A DNA stretch of 64,000 nucleotides from Clostridiales bacterium Firm_04. GTDB taxonomy: Bacteria > Bacillota > Clostridia > Oscillospirales > Ruminococcaceae. This document shows, piece by piece, positions 42,443 through 50,321 of the stretch (within the stretch, counting starts at the first letter, position 1; every line of letters begins with the position of its first letter). A model generated the notes under the pieces. It did no database searches and was not told where the DNA came from. It saw only the letters and a program-made list of their open reading frames with translations. Both the position numbers and the translations under genes were made by a program. The DNA is taken from contig LVAJ01000013.1 in NCBI GenBank assembly GCA_001603005.1, positions 62,001-126,000 on the forward strand. Direction: 5' to 3'.

Positions 42443-43300
42443 ATGCGCGTGCTGCGATCCAAACGCTTTTATACAGCGGTGATCCTGCTGATTTTGCTGC
42501 TGATCTGCGTGACCGTCAGAGCGCTGCGGCGCGCAGATCTGCCGCAGGATCGTCTGCCGGCACTTTCGTCGCAGACGACTGCCGAATCGCAGAGAACGGA
42601 GCATGAAACAACGGCAGAATCGCGGATTTCCGGAACAGCATCAACGGGATCGGTTCCGCTGCATTCACAGACAGAACCGCAGCAGACCGATCCGGAGCAG
42701 CCGGTCCCGCATGCGGATGAACCGGATCTGCCGGCATGGAAAGCCGCGGAGCTCCGGCAGAAAACGGACGATCTTGCGGCATCGCTGCCTGATTTTGTCG
42801 GCTGGATCTATCTTGCGGATTCGGAGATTGATTATCCGGTCGTGCAGGGAACGGACAATCTCTTTTATCTTTCGCATGCGCCGGACGGCAGGGCATTTGA
42901 CCTCGGTTCGATCATGCTGGATTTCCGCAATGACCGCCGGTTTCAGGATCCGGCAAGCATCCTCTACGGGCATAACATGGTCTCCGGCATGTTCGGGGAC
43001 ATCCGCAGCTTCCGCGAACAGGAAAGCTTCGACCGCCACCGCTACGGCTGGCTGTATACGCCGGATGCGGTGTACCGGATCGAATTTTTCGCGCTGGCGG
43101 TCGTGAGCGGACTGGATCCGCTGTATCAGATTCCGGAGGGGCAGGGGGATTTCCTGTCGCGCATCCGTTCGCAGGCGGAATTTGACAGCGGCGCAGAAGT
43201 CCCGCCGGACGCCCGCCTGATCGCACTCTCGACCTGTACCGCCGCCGACCTGACGGAAGCCCGCGCGGTGTTTACGGGCATGCTGGAGCCGTACAGCTGA
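42443..43300 (+). CDS. Second class B sortase
   Basis: 285 residues: an N-terminal membrane anchor (~10-28), a Ser/Thr/Gln-rich stalk (~40-95) and a class B sortase domain with IDYPVVQGTDNLFYL, His177 in ILYGHNM, Cys265 in LSTCTAAD and Arg in TEARAVF. It lacks the extra C-terminal helices of the first sortase. It may anchor the finished pilus to peptidoglycan (housekeeping role) while the first enzyme polymerises; this division is inference from known pilus loci. AAGGAGG lies only 1 nt from ATG 42443, so GTG 42449 is a realistic alternative start. Confidence 0.88.
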   Translation: MRVLRSKRFYTAVILLILLLICVTVRALRRADLPQDRLPALSSQTTAESQRTEHETTAESRISGTASTGSVPLHSQTEPQQTDPEQPVPHADEPDLPAWKAAELRQKTDDLAASLPDFVGWIYLADSEIDYPVVQGTDNLFYLSHAPDGRAFDLGSIMLDFRNDRRFQDPASILYGHNMVSGMFGDIRSFREQESFDRHRYGWLYTPDAVYRIEFFALAVVSGLDPLYQIPEGQGDFLSRIRSQAEFDSGAEVPPDARLIALSTCTAADLTEARAVFTGMLEPYS

Positions 43301-43316
43301 AATACAGAGAAAGAAG

Positions 43317-43350
43317 TCGCCCCGAAGTGCAATGCTGCTTCGGGGCGATT
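43317..43350. terminator. Bidirectional hairpin between sortase and bioY
   Basis: TCGCCCCGAAG pairs with CTTCGGGGCGA around TGCAATGCTG between two convergent genes. T-runs are short on both sides (ATTCT; ACTTCTTTCT). Confidence 0.75.
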
Positions 43351-43367
43351 CTGTATGGATCTATTGA

Positions 43368-43940
43368 TCAGGAATTGTGATTGAGGATCGGTGCGATCCG
43401 GCGCGCAATGACCAGCGCGAGCGACAGCTTGACGAGATCGGGGATGATGAACGGGAACACGCACCAGCCGAGGACGGTGCCGAGCCCGACTGCGCCGTTT
43501 GCTTTGGTATACACGAACATGAACCATGCCGTGCCGAACGCATAGCACACAGCCAGCCCGATGACGAGCGCCGCGATCACGACCGGCAGTTTTTCGCCGA
43601 ACAGCTTTGTCATCAGCAGATAGACCAGACCGAGCAGCAGAAATCCGAAGATATAGCCGCCCGTGCTGCCGAGCAGTACGCCGATGCCGCCGGAGAATCC
43701 GGCAAAGACCGGCAGCCCGACCGCGCCGAGCAGGATGTAGACGAGAACCGCAGCCGTGCCGCGCTTGCCGCCGAGCGCAGCCATGAGGAAGAAGACCGCA
43801 AAGGTCTGAAGCGTGAACGGCACCGTCATCGGAATGCTGATCCATGAGCAGACGGCGATCAGTGCCGCACCGACCGCGACATAAACGAGATCGAGCGTGC
43901 GGAAACGGGGCTTTTCAAATTGAACTGCTTGTGTTGCCAT
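43368..43940 (-). CDS. bioY: BioY biotin transporter, ECF S component
   Basis: 190 residues with six membrane helices. BioY signatures are present: PMTVPFTLQTFAVFF, ALGGKRGTAAVLVYILLGAV, GLPVFAGFSGG and GSTGGYIFGFLL. It binds biotin and delivers it through an ECF energy module. It is last in a minus-strand operon, overlapping the DUF1284 gene by 26 nt. ATG 43940 follows AAGGAGC. Control by BirA is predicted from the operator at the operon head. Confidence 0.93.
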   Translation of the reverse strand: MATQAVQFEKPRFRTLDLVYVAVGAALIAVCSWISIPMTVPFTLQTFAVFFLMAALGGKRGTAAVLVYILLGAVGLPVFAGFSGGIGVLLGSTGGYIFGFLLLGLVYLLMTKLFGEKLPVVIAALVIGLAVCYAFGTAWFMFVYTKANGAVGLGTVLGWCVFPFIIPDLVKLSLALVIARRIAPILNHNS

Positions 43941-44352
43941 GAGAGATTGCTCCTTTTTCAGATAGCGTTTTGCAGCAAAGCGCGAACCATTCGCAATTTG
44001 CGCAGACTGTCCGGAATGCGTCCGTATCGAGGATCTGTGTGCGCGCGGCGTCCGCGAGTGCAGACCATATATCCGTGCACAGCGCGTCTGCCGGTTCCTG
44101 ATCTGCAAACCGGCAGACCGCCAGCACCGCGCGGTCGAGCGCCTCGACGGTCTCCTGCGATGTACACCGCCCGTCCGCGGCATGCGGACACGCAGCACAG
44201 AGGTCGTCGCAGCCCCGAACCAGCGTGACTGCGGTATGCGGATATTCAGCCAGCGCCCTGACAATCACTGTCATGTGCGCGGTAAAGCGGGCATCATAGC
44301 CATGCCCCGTGAAATTCTGGATACAAAGCAGATGATGCGGCCGCAGCAGCAT
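43915..44352 (-). CDS. DUF1284-family cysteine-rich protein in the biotin regulon
   Basis: 145 residues. The start LLRPHHLLCIQNFTGHGYD is the DUF1284 hallmark. Ten cysteines, many paired as RGCDDLCAACPH and CANCEWFALCC, suggest a metal or Fe-S site. The function is unknown. The gene lies directly behind a promoter overlapped by a BirA-type operator and overlaps bioY by 26 nt, which links it to biotin supply. AGGAGGCGC precedes ATG 44352. Confidence 0.85.
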   Translation of the reverse strand: MLLRPHHLLCIQNFTGHGYDARFTAHMTVIVRALAEYPHTAVTLVRGCDDLCAACPHAADGRCTSQETVEALDRAVLAVCRFADQEPADALCTDIWSALADAARTQILDTDAFRTVCANCEWFALCCKTLSEKGAISHGNTSSSI

Positions 44353-44395
44353 GACAGCGCCTCCTTTTCAGACCGGCATTCCGTTACCGCATCCT

Positions 44396-44424
44396 ATTAT
44401 AACACAAAGCACGCAAATTGTCAA
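44396..44424 (-). promoter_or_regulatory. Sigma-A promoter of the DUF1284-bioY operon
   Basis: On the minus strand: TTGACA (44424-44419), 17-bp spacer, TATAAT (44401-44396). The -35 lies inside the left arm of the BirA operator. Confidence 0.88.
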
Positions 44425-44451
44425 CCTCCATTCTAATAAAAGGTGACAATT
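44416..44451. promoter_or_regulatory. BirA (biotin repressor) operator
   Basis: AATTGTCAACC, 15-bp spacer, GGTGACAATT is an inverted repeat with the spacing and sequence of Firmicute BirA sites (TTGTAAACC-N14/15-GGTTTACAA). It overlaps the -35 of the DUF1284-bioY promoter, and birA is the next gene upstream. Confidence 0.85.
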
Positions 44452-44485
44452 CGCATGCTGATTATTTCATGGATATTTGACAGTT

Positions 44486-45469
44486 TCAGAGCCGAATGCG
44501 GATCTCGCCGGAAGACAGCGTGCGCATTTCGCCGCCGCGGAGCTGTACGATCAGATGCCCGTCGCTGTCGAGATCGCGGATCACTGCGGGATATTCCGCT
44601 TTGTCCTGCCCGACCGGAACGACCGTGATCTCATGTTCCGGCATGAGCAGCCGTTCTCTGTACGCAGAAAAGAGCGCGTCCTGTGCAGGGGCAGGGGAGA
44701 GCAGCCGCGTGAGAATCTCAGCAGCCATGCGGTTTTTGGCATCCGGCGGCGCTGACTCCGGAAAGACCGATGCAGCAGTATCGCGCAGCTGCGGCGGGAA
44801 AGCATCCGCCGGCGTGCAGACATTCAGCCCGATGCCGAGGACGATCCAGCTCAGCCCGCCGCTCTCGAAATCGGTGACTGCTTCCGTGAGGATGCCGCAG
44901 ATTTTTTTGCCGCCGAGGAAGATGTCGTTTACCCATTTGATCTGCGGGTGCAGACCGGACACCGCCTCGACCGCCTCGCAGACCGCGACCGCAGCGAATG
45001 CCGTGACTGCCGTGATCTGCGAAAAATGCAGATGTTCGGGGTGCAGAATGATGCTCATGTAAATGCCGCCGGCAGGCGAGCAAAATGCGCGCGTATAGCG
45101 CCCCCTGCCGTTTGTCTGCGCGGCAGCAATGACCGCAGTGCCGTGCGGCGCACCGGCGAGCGCAAGCTCCTTTGCGGTCTCATTGGTCGAGCCGATCTCG
45201 GAGAAAAAGCGCATTCTGTCAGCGTATTCCGAAAGCGGATCGGGAAGATGCCGCCGGATCCCGCTGACGGACAGGATATCGGTTTCAGCGGCAAGGCTGT
45301 AGCCGCGGTTTGTGCCCGCCTCGATCTGATAGCCTTCGTCCCGCAGTGCGCGGATCGCCTTCCAGACGGCATTGCGCGAGACCGAAAGCGCCTGCGCGAT
45401 CGTCTCGCCGGAGACAGCACTGCCGCGGTTCTGTTCGAGCAGCGCGAGCACCTGTTCTTTTGTATTCAA
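44486..45469 (-). CDS. birA: BirA bifunctional biotin-protein ligase and repressor
   Basis: 327 residues. An N-terminal winged helix (~1-65; AQALSVSRNAVWKAIRALRD) is followed by the ligase domain with STNETAKELA, the biotin loop TNGRGRYTRAF, SIILHP and KWVNDIFLGGKKICGILTE. A C-terminal SH3-like domain is also present. It attaches biotin to carboxylase carrier proteins and, with biotinyl-AMP, represses the bioY operon. TTG 45469 is the likely start: AGGGGGG lies 5 nt upstream, and the promoter places the transcript start near 45485, after the alternative ATG at 45490. Confidence 0.93.
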   Translation of the reverse strand: MNTKEQVLALLEQNRGSAVSGETIAQALSVSRNAVWKAIRALRDEGYQIEAGTNRGYSLAAETDILSVSGIRRHLPDPLSEYADRMRFFSEIGSTNETAKELALAGAPHGTAVIAAAQTNGRGRYTRAFCSPAGGIYMSIILHPEHLHFSQITAVTAFAAVAVCEAVEAVSGLHPQIKWVNDIFLGGKKICGILTEAVTDFESGGLSWIVLGIGLNVCTPADAFPPQLRDTAASVFPESAPPDAKNRMAAEILTRLLSPAPAQDALFSAYRERLLMPEHEITVVPVGQDKAEYPAVIRDLDSDGHLIVQLRGGEMRTLSSGEIRIRL

Positions 45470-45491
45470 TTGGATCCCCCCTGTCCACATG

Positions 45492-45520
45492 ATTATAACA
45501 TATTAACCGTGAAATTTCAA
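45492..45520 (-). promoter_or_regulatory. Sigma-A promoter of birA
   Basis: On the minus strand: TTGAAA (45520-45515), 17-bp spacer ending TGT, TATAAT (45497-45492). It gives a very short leader to the TTG start. Confidence 0.85.
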
Positions 45521-45539
45521 CCCTCACTGCGAAAACACG

Positions 45540-45978
45540 ATGTTTTCGGGCGATTTCAGCGATGGGCATATCACTTTGGTCAACATTCGGTCAACTTTCA
45601 TGACACTTCAAGATACAACAAGATAGACTTTACGAAACTTGTTGTATCCGGTCACTACGCTTCATGCTTCGGCATTTTCGGCATTGCTTTCGTGACAGCC
45701 TCACAGCAATGCAGATCGTTCTTTTTGAGTGTATATCATAGTATGGTCATACTTGGGGTGTTTCTCGGAATAGCAAGCCACAGAAAGTGGTGCATACTTT
45801 CCACGTTCAAAGTTTTTTGAACATCTGCCCCGTCAAAAATCTCGTTTTGGGAACCCTTGCCCAAAACAGTTACCCCTGCGGATCTACTCATTCAGTTACA
45901 TCAATTTTATTGCGCAGTGAAGCGAAAAGTTTTCTGCATTGCGAACTAACTCTCGGAAACACTCCGTTTTCCCCGATG
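45540..45978. other. Gene-free stretch with one 10-bp inverted repeat
   Basis: I see no open frame with a ribosome site here. A perfect inverted repeat, ATACAACAAG (45613-45622) and CTTGTTGTAT (45638-45647), is present; the spacer is 15 bp and no T-run follows. Base composition is lower in GC than the neighbours, and no known family could be read. It is probably decayed or formerly mobile DNA. Confidence 0.5.
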
Positions 45979-45981
45979 TAA

Positions 45982-46137
45982 TCAGAAATAATATACCGGG
46001 CAGAACATGAAAGCTCGGTGCGTAACGGTATTAATTTCAACTGCATTTTAGATTGGGCTGAACGTGGCTTTGCGGAAACTCCGCACGAGCTTGCAATAGA
46101 GCTGACAAAGTTCACCCTGACGATGTTTGATAATTAA
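45982..46137 (+). pseudogene. C-terminal fragment of a TetR/AcrR-like regulator
   Basis: From just after a TAA to TAA 46135 the frame reads 51 residues with no start codon or ribosome site: SSVRNGINFNCILDWAERG, then FAETPHELAIELTKFTLTMF. This resembles the C-terminal dimerisation tail of TetR-type regulators, including the intact one encoded next door (IFMKWAKGGYAESAQEMTQI). It is on the opposite strand to that gene. It is likely a broken remnant. Confidence 0.45.
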
Positions 46138-46224
46138 GCGACAGTTGTCTTTTACAAAACATGAATGCCATAAAGGAAAAAGCCCTGAGATCTGCTTGCT
46201 GATAAGCATTTCTCAGGGCTTCAT

Positions 46225-46731
46225 TTATTCCATATTTCCTGCAAATATTCTCTCCACCACGATCTGTGTCATTTCCTGCGCCGATTCGGCATAACCGCCT
46301 TTTGCCCACTTCATAAAGATGCCGAAAAGTCCGTAGGCAAGGTAGTAGCTTTCGTAGGTGTCCGAGGACTGTCCGGTGTCGCTGTCGGTCATGATGACCT
46401 CGTATGCCGAGAGGATCGCTCCGTGATGCCCCTGCCCGATGATAAGGTCGTTCTTTTTCCGAAGTGAATAGCAAAAATTAAAGTACCGTCTGACACGGTA
46501 GGTATCGTTTAGCTGATGCTCTTTGAGCCTGTGTTCACGCTCATATTCTCGCCACTTCATGATGATGTAGGCGGTGATGATCTCGTCCTTTGATTTAAAG
46601 TTGCGAAAATAGGTCGCTCTGCCGATGCCGCCTTCCTCGCACAGCTCGTCAACGGTGATCTTTTCGATGTTCTTCTTTTTCATCAGCTTGAATAGCGCTT
46701 CACCATATGCCGAGGTCACATATTCCGACAT
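46225..46731 (-). CDS. TetR/AcrR-family transcriptional regulator
   Basis: 168 residues. The N-terminal helix-turn-helix reads EKITVDELCEEGGIGRATYF with RNFKSKDEII, the classic TetR DNA-binding segment. The C-terminal ligand/dimer part is unspecific. It is divergent from the hydrolase gene at 46877, and the intergenic region holds a perfect palindrome and a matching half-site beside the hydrolase promoter. It is therefore probably a local repressor of both genes. AAGGAAGAG precedes ATG 46731. Its ligand is unknown. Confidence 0.88.
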   Translation of the reverse strand: MSEYVTSAYGEALFKLMKKKNIEKITVDELCEEGGIGRATYFRNFKSKDEIITAYIIMKWREYEREHRLKEHQLNDTYRVRRYFNFCYSLRKKNDLIIGQGHHGAILSAYEVIMTDSDTGQSSDTYESYYLAYGLFGIFMKWAKGGYAESAQEMTQIVVERIFAGNME

Positions 46732-46753
46732 TTTCCACTCTTCCTTTCTGCCG

Positions 46754-46781
46754 ATGATACTATTTCGCTAAATAGTATCAT
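46754..46781. promoter_or_regulatory. Palindromic operator, probably for the TetR regulator
   Basis: A perfect 12-bp inverted repeat, ATGATACTATTT-CGCT-AAATAGTATCAT. The half-site ATAGTATCAT recurs at 46822-46831, overlapping the end of the hydrolase -10 box, so bound regulator could block both divergent promoters. Confidence 0.8.
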
Positions 46782-46794
46782 TTTCCCGATTTTA

Positions 46795-46823
46795 TTGACT
46801 TTGAAGCCAGCTTGTGATATTAT
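46795..46823 (+). promoter_or_regulatory. Sigma-A promoter of the hydrolase gene
   Basis: TTGACT (46795-46800), 17-bp spacer ending TGA, TATTAT (46818-46823), between the palindrome and the extra half-site. Confidence 0.8.
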
Positions 46824-46876
46824 AGTATCATAGAAAAACGGTTTTGTCAAGCTATGAGATTAAAGGAGGCTATGTT

Positions 46877-48001
46877 ATGGGAAACACAAAACCGAAAAGC
46901 AGACTGAAAAAGGTGCTTATCATCATTGGCATTATCATTTTCGTGATCGCAACAGGCATTTTTATTCTTCTGAAGCTGACATTTCTCAAAACATTTCCGA
47001 AGCTCAAGGGTGAACCTGAGATCGGCAAGTGGTATGAAGTTGATGTTGACGGCGCAAAGTCCTCGGACGGCAGCGAATGGCATGGCATCTTCCGAAAGGG
47101 TACGGAAAACAAAGTCGTAGTGTATTTCTTCGGCGGCGGTGTGAGCATCACTCCTGAGACTTCCGAGGGTGGTAATAAGTTCTATGCGACAAATATGACG
47201 GCACAGGACTTTGTTGCACAGGGCGGTATCGGCAGCACAGCGGAGGATAATCCGTTTAAGGACTGGAGCTTTATCATTATTCCCTATGCGACTGGCGATT
47301 TTCACGCAGGCACGGGAACTTACGAGGGCAACAAAACTGTTTATCACACAGGATACAGCAATTACTCCGCTTATGTGGAACAGGTCAAGCAGTATATCGG
47401 AGAGCCTGACACGCTGCTTGTAACAGGCTTTTCGGCAGGCGGATTTGGAACTTCTTTGCTGGCTGACGATGTGATTGAACGTTTTCCGAGTGCGGAAAAT
47501 GTGACCGTATGCGTTGACAGCTCGCTCCTGCTTTATGACGGCTGGCACGAAACGGCTGTAAATCTGTGGAATGCTCCGACTGAAATATCGGACAGGCTGA
47601 CCACAAACAACCTTGTTCTTGACAGTCTGACCGCACTCCACGAAAAGCGTGGTGACAGCGTGAAAATACTATTTGACTGCTCTTATCGTGATGATACACT
47701 GATGCAGTATCAGTCCTATATAAGCAGCGGAAAAATGGATCAAACCAAAGAGCTTGGCGACAACTTTCAGCATGATCTGAAAGAAATGGTAAACGGCTTG
47801 CAGACGAATATCCCCGATGTGGGCATTTATATCTGGAGCTGCGGCGAAAATGCAGAAACCCATAATACCCAGCATACGATCATCTCTGCGAATGTGTTTG
47901 ACAAGCTCGGAAACGACAGAAGTGTCGGAGAGTGGATATTTGATGCAGTGAACGACGATGTCAAGACCTATGGACTGGAACTGCTTGACAAAACCCGCTG
48001 A
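46877..48001 (+). CDS. Membrane-anchored alpha/beta hydrolase of the Notum/pectin-acetylesterase type
   Basis: 374 residues. An N-terminal membrane anchor (~12-35) is followed by an ectodomain with VVYFFGGGVSI (oxyanion region), IIIPYATGDFHAG and the nucleophile elbow TGFSAGGFGTSLLADDVIE. A late histidine in NTQHTIISANVFD fits the catalytic triad. Family members are carboxylesterases that deacetylate or deacylate polymers. The substrate is unknown. AAAGGAGG precedes ATG 46877. The gene is controlled, by inference, by the divergent TetR regulator. Confidence 0.78.
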   Translation: MGNTKPKSRLKKVLIIIGIIIFVIATGIFILLKLTFLKTFPKLKGEPEIGKWYEVDVDGAKSSDGSEWHGIFRKGTENKVVVYFFGGGVSITPETSEGGNKFYATNMTAQDFVAQGGIGSTAEDNPFKDWSFIIIPYATGDFHAGTGTYEGNKTVYHTGYSNYSAYVEQVKQYIGEPDTLLVTGFSAGGFGTSLLADDVIERFPSAENVTVCVDSSLLLYDGWHETAVNLWNAPTEISDRLTTNNLVLDSLTALHEKRGDSVKILFDCSYRDDTLMQYQSYISSGKMDQTKELGDNFQHDLKEMVNGLQTNIPDVGIYIWSCGENAETHNTQHTIISANVFDKLGNDRSVGEWIFDAVNDDVKTYGLELLDKTR

Positions 48002-48043
48002 GGTGAACAGGACGAAAGAAGAAACAATTTGAATATGAAAAAA

Positions 48044-48095
48044 GCCCCTCATCATCGGAACACGGGTGTTCCTTTGGTGAGGGGCTTGTTTGTTT
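48044..48095 (+). terminator. Terminator of the hydrolase gene
   Basis: GCCCCTCA with inner GGAACAC pairs with GTGTTCC and TGAGGGGC, followed by TTGTTTGTTT. Confidence 0.85.
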
Positions 48096-48202
48096 ATAGA
48101 TGATGTTTGCGTCTATGCCGCAAAATATGAAAGAGATTTACTTTTGAGCGTCGGAACTTTGAATTATATAGAGTGTCACGGAGAAAAATGTCTACTTCAC
48201 GA

Positions 48203-48231
48203 TTGACTATTTGTGCAAGTTATGGTATAAT
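48203..48231 (+). promoter_or_regulatory. Sigma-A promoter in front of the hsdR fragment
   Basis: TTGACT (48203-48208), 17-bp spacer, TATAAT (48226-48231). It is probably the old promoter of the restriction gene whose start remains downstream. Confidence 0.7.
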
Positions 48232-48287
48232 ATATAACTAAGTATAACTTCGCATAATATAGACTTATCGGAAGTGGAGGTGCAATT

Positions 48288-48599
48288 ATGACCGTACTCT
48301 CAAAAAAAGAAATGTCTGAGGAAGATATTAAACTTCAATATAATCACCCCTGCTATCCTCGCAAAATGGGATAAGAGCAGAATTACAATGGAAACAAGGA
48401 TCACCGACGGTAAGATCTGTCTGAACGGTAACTTTGTTTATCGTGATAAGAAAAGTGCCAAGTTTGCCGATTATGTCCTGTATTGGAGCAGTAGTTTCCC
48501 CATAGCGATCGTTGAACCTGCCCGAACACCTTATGAACAGTTCAAAACCGCAAAATACCGATCTTGCTGTCATCTTCACAAGCCTGTTCCGTTATCATG
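48288..48599 (+). pseudogene. N-terminal fragment of a type I restriction endonuclease (HsdR-like), frameshifted
   Basis: ATG 48288 opens MTVLSKKEMSEEDIKLQYN, then the frame is lost. One frame over it continues ITPAILAKWDKSRITMETRI, NFVYRDKKSAKFADYVLYW and FPIAIVE. HsdR N-termini read SEEDIKLNYITPAIxxKWDK and ADYxLYYKPxxPIAIIEAKD, so this is the first ~90 residues of HsdR with a one-base loss near 48340. After PIAIVE the similarity stops, where the catalytic Glu-x-Lys would follow. The helicase part and HsdM/HsdS are absent, so it is a non-functional remnant. Confidence 0.72.
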
Positions 48600-48652
48600 A
48601 CCGGAGCGGGCTTCATTTGTTCCTGATCAAGTGATCTATCTTTGCATAAACC

Positions 48653-48681
48653 TTGAAAACGTTGCTGAGTTATGCTATAAT
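48653..48681 (+). promoter_or_regulatory. Sigma-A promoter of the sensor/response-regulator operon
   Basis: TTGAAA (48653-48658), 17-bp spacer ending TGC, TATAAT (48676-48681). It is 30 bp before the first start codon. Confidence 0.85.
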
Positions 48682-48710
48682 GGAACAAAAGTCCAGAGGA
48701 GGCAGGCGCA

Positions 48711-50321
48711 TTGCTTCATATTGCAAAGACGGAACGGGATTACTTTGCCGCACTTGCCGCAGCGTATTTCATCTCGTTCATTATAAATATCCTATCGCAG
48801 TTTTCATGGGTTCCGCCGTGTATCCACACCCCGGCATCTTTCTTGTATAGTTTCATCCTGATTGCGTGGGGTGCATCTGTTGCACAGCGAATCGTTCATA
48901 AGCGAATCCGGCGGCATATTGTTGCGATCGCTGTATCTCTGCTGATGCTGTTTATCGTCCGGATCTGCCGGTGGATGCTGTTTCTGCATTCCGTTCTTGC
49001 TGACCGCTATACGTATTACTTGTTCTATATTCTGTTTAATGCTTTGCCCATGCTTTCGCTGAGCGCCGCAGAATATGTCAGCCGTGATGAACAGGTTGAT
49101 ATGCCCTTATACATAAAACTGTTTTGGGGCGTAACAGGACTTCTGATGCTCAGCGTTCTGACAAATGACATCCACCATTTTGTTCTTTCATTCACCAAAG
49201 CATCTGACAACAGTGATCATATCAGTTATTACTGGCTCTACTATGTCATATTTGTATGGTCATTCGCTGTTACGCTTGGTTCGTTCCTTCTGCTCATCAA
49301 AAAGTGCAAGCTGTCGCAGTGCCGCAGAAAATGGTATATCCCGATCATTCCGGCAGCTGCCGCTTTTGTGCTGATTATCATTTACTATATCTGCGGCGGA
49401 AGCGCACCGCATATACTTGGAATCAAACTCTACAATATTCAGGAGATCTATCTTGCGCTGTATATGGGACTGTGGGAAGGCTGCATCCGGATCGGGCTGA
49501 TCCCCTCAAACACGGGCTACAACAGGCTGTTTGAAATTTCGCATATCAATGCGGAAATGGAAAGCGCTGACGGAAAAACAGGATACCGTTCGGGAGATTA
49601 CACCGACAACGCGGGAAATGCCGACTTCATCCGCAAGACCGCAGTGATCAGAGGCGGCAGCGTGACATGGAGCGAAGATATTTCCGCCCTGAACCGGCTC
49701 AACCATGACATTGAGGATGCTACAGAACAGATAGACGGAGAAAATGATCTGATCGAGGCGGAAAACCGTTTTCTCGCAGAGAAGGTCAAATATGAAACGC
49801 AGAACAGGCTCTATGACAAGATTGCTCACCACACGCACCCGCAGCTTGTCAGGATCGACGAGATCATGAACGGCAGCGGCGGGCTTGCGCAGAAAATGAA
49901 GCGCTGTCTGCTGTACGGAACTTATGTCAAACGGTGTTCAAACCTCATGCTTGCCGCCGACCGCAGCCGCACCATGTCAACGGACGAGCTGTATTTCTCC
50001 GTCAGGGAAAGCATGGAGCAGATCGGGGCGCTCGGTATCGTCTGCGAGCTGATAGGCGGCGATGCAAGGGAGATCTCATCGGGAAAGATCATCACAGCAT
50101 ACGATGTGTTTGAGGCGGTGATCGAGGCTGTGACTGATTCCGTCGGCGCCCTTTCCGTGAAAATCGTGCCCGATGAAAATGTCCTGCTGTCGATCGAAAC
50201 AGACAGTGAAATCATCACCGACAGCATTCAAATTCATCATCCGCAACTGAAGCTCACATCCTATACCGAGGATGATATTCAGCATATCATTCTTTCCACA
50301 GGAGGTGCAGCCAATGGATAA
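48711..50321 (+). CDS. Seven-helix membrane sensor with degenerate histidine-kinase-like part
   Basis: 536 residues starting at TTG, with GAGGAGG a few nt upstream. Residues ~10-260 hold seven or eight membrane helices resembling the histidine-kinase N-terminal 7TM sensor. A charged coiled coil (~320-375) leads to YDKIAHHTHPQLVRIDEIM, which looks like a dimerisation/phosphoacceptor helix. The ATPase part is poorly conserved: FEAVIEAVTDSVGA occupies the N-box position without the usual Asn. It may be a non-catalytic partner of the kinase encoded next, overlapping it by 8 nt. Confidence 0.7.
   Translation: MLHIAKTERDYFAALAAAYFISFIINILSQFSWVPPCIHTPASFLYSFILIAWGASVAQRIVHKRIRRHIVAIAVSLLMLFIVRICRWMLFLHSVLADRYTYYLFYILFNALPMLSLSAAEYVSRDEQVDMPLYIKLFWGVTGLLMLSVLTNDIHHFVLSFTKASDNSDHISYYWLYYVIFVWSFAVTLGSFLLLIKKCKLSQCRRKWYIPIIPAAAAFVLIIIYYICGGSAPHILGIKLYNIQEIYLALYMGLWEGCIRIGLIPSNTGYNRLFEISHINAEMESADGKTGYRSGDYTDNAGNADFIRKTAVIRGGSVTWSEDISALNRLNHDIEDATEQIDGENDLIEAENRFLAEKVKYETQNRLYDKIAHHTHPQLVRIDEIMNGSGGLAQKMKRCLLYGTYVKRCSNLMLAADRSRTMSTDELYFSVRESMEQIGALGIVCELIGGDAREISSGKIITAYDVFEAVIEAVTDSVGALSVKIVPDENVLLSIETDSEIITDSIQIHHPQLKLTSYTEDDIQHIILSTGGAANG

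Noticed and set aside
44396-44485. Biotin riboswitch upstream of bioY
   Set aside because: No biotin riboswitch class is established; the sequence shows a BirA operator over the promoter instead.
45540-45978. Short minus-strand frames that look like an integrase tail
   Set aside because: All are interrupted by stops within 30 codons and none has a start with a ribosome site, so no integrase claim can be supported.
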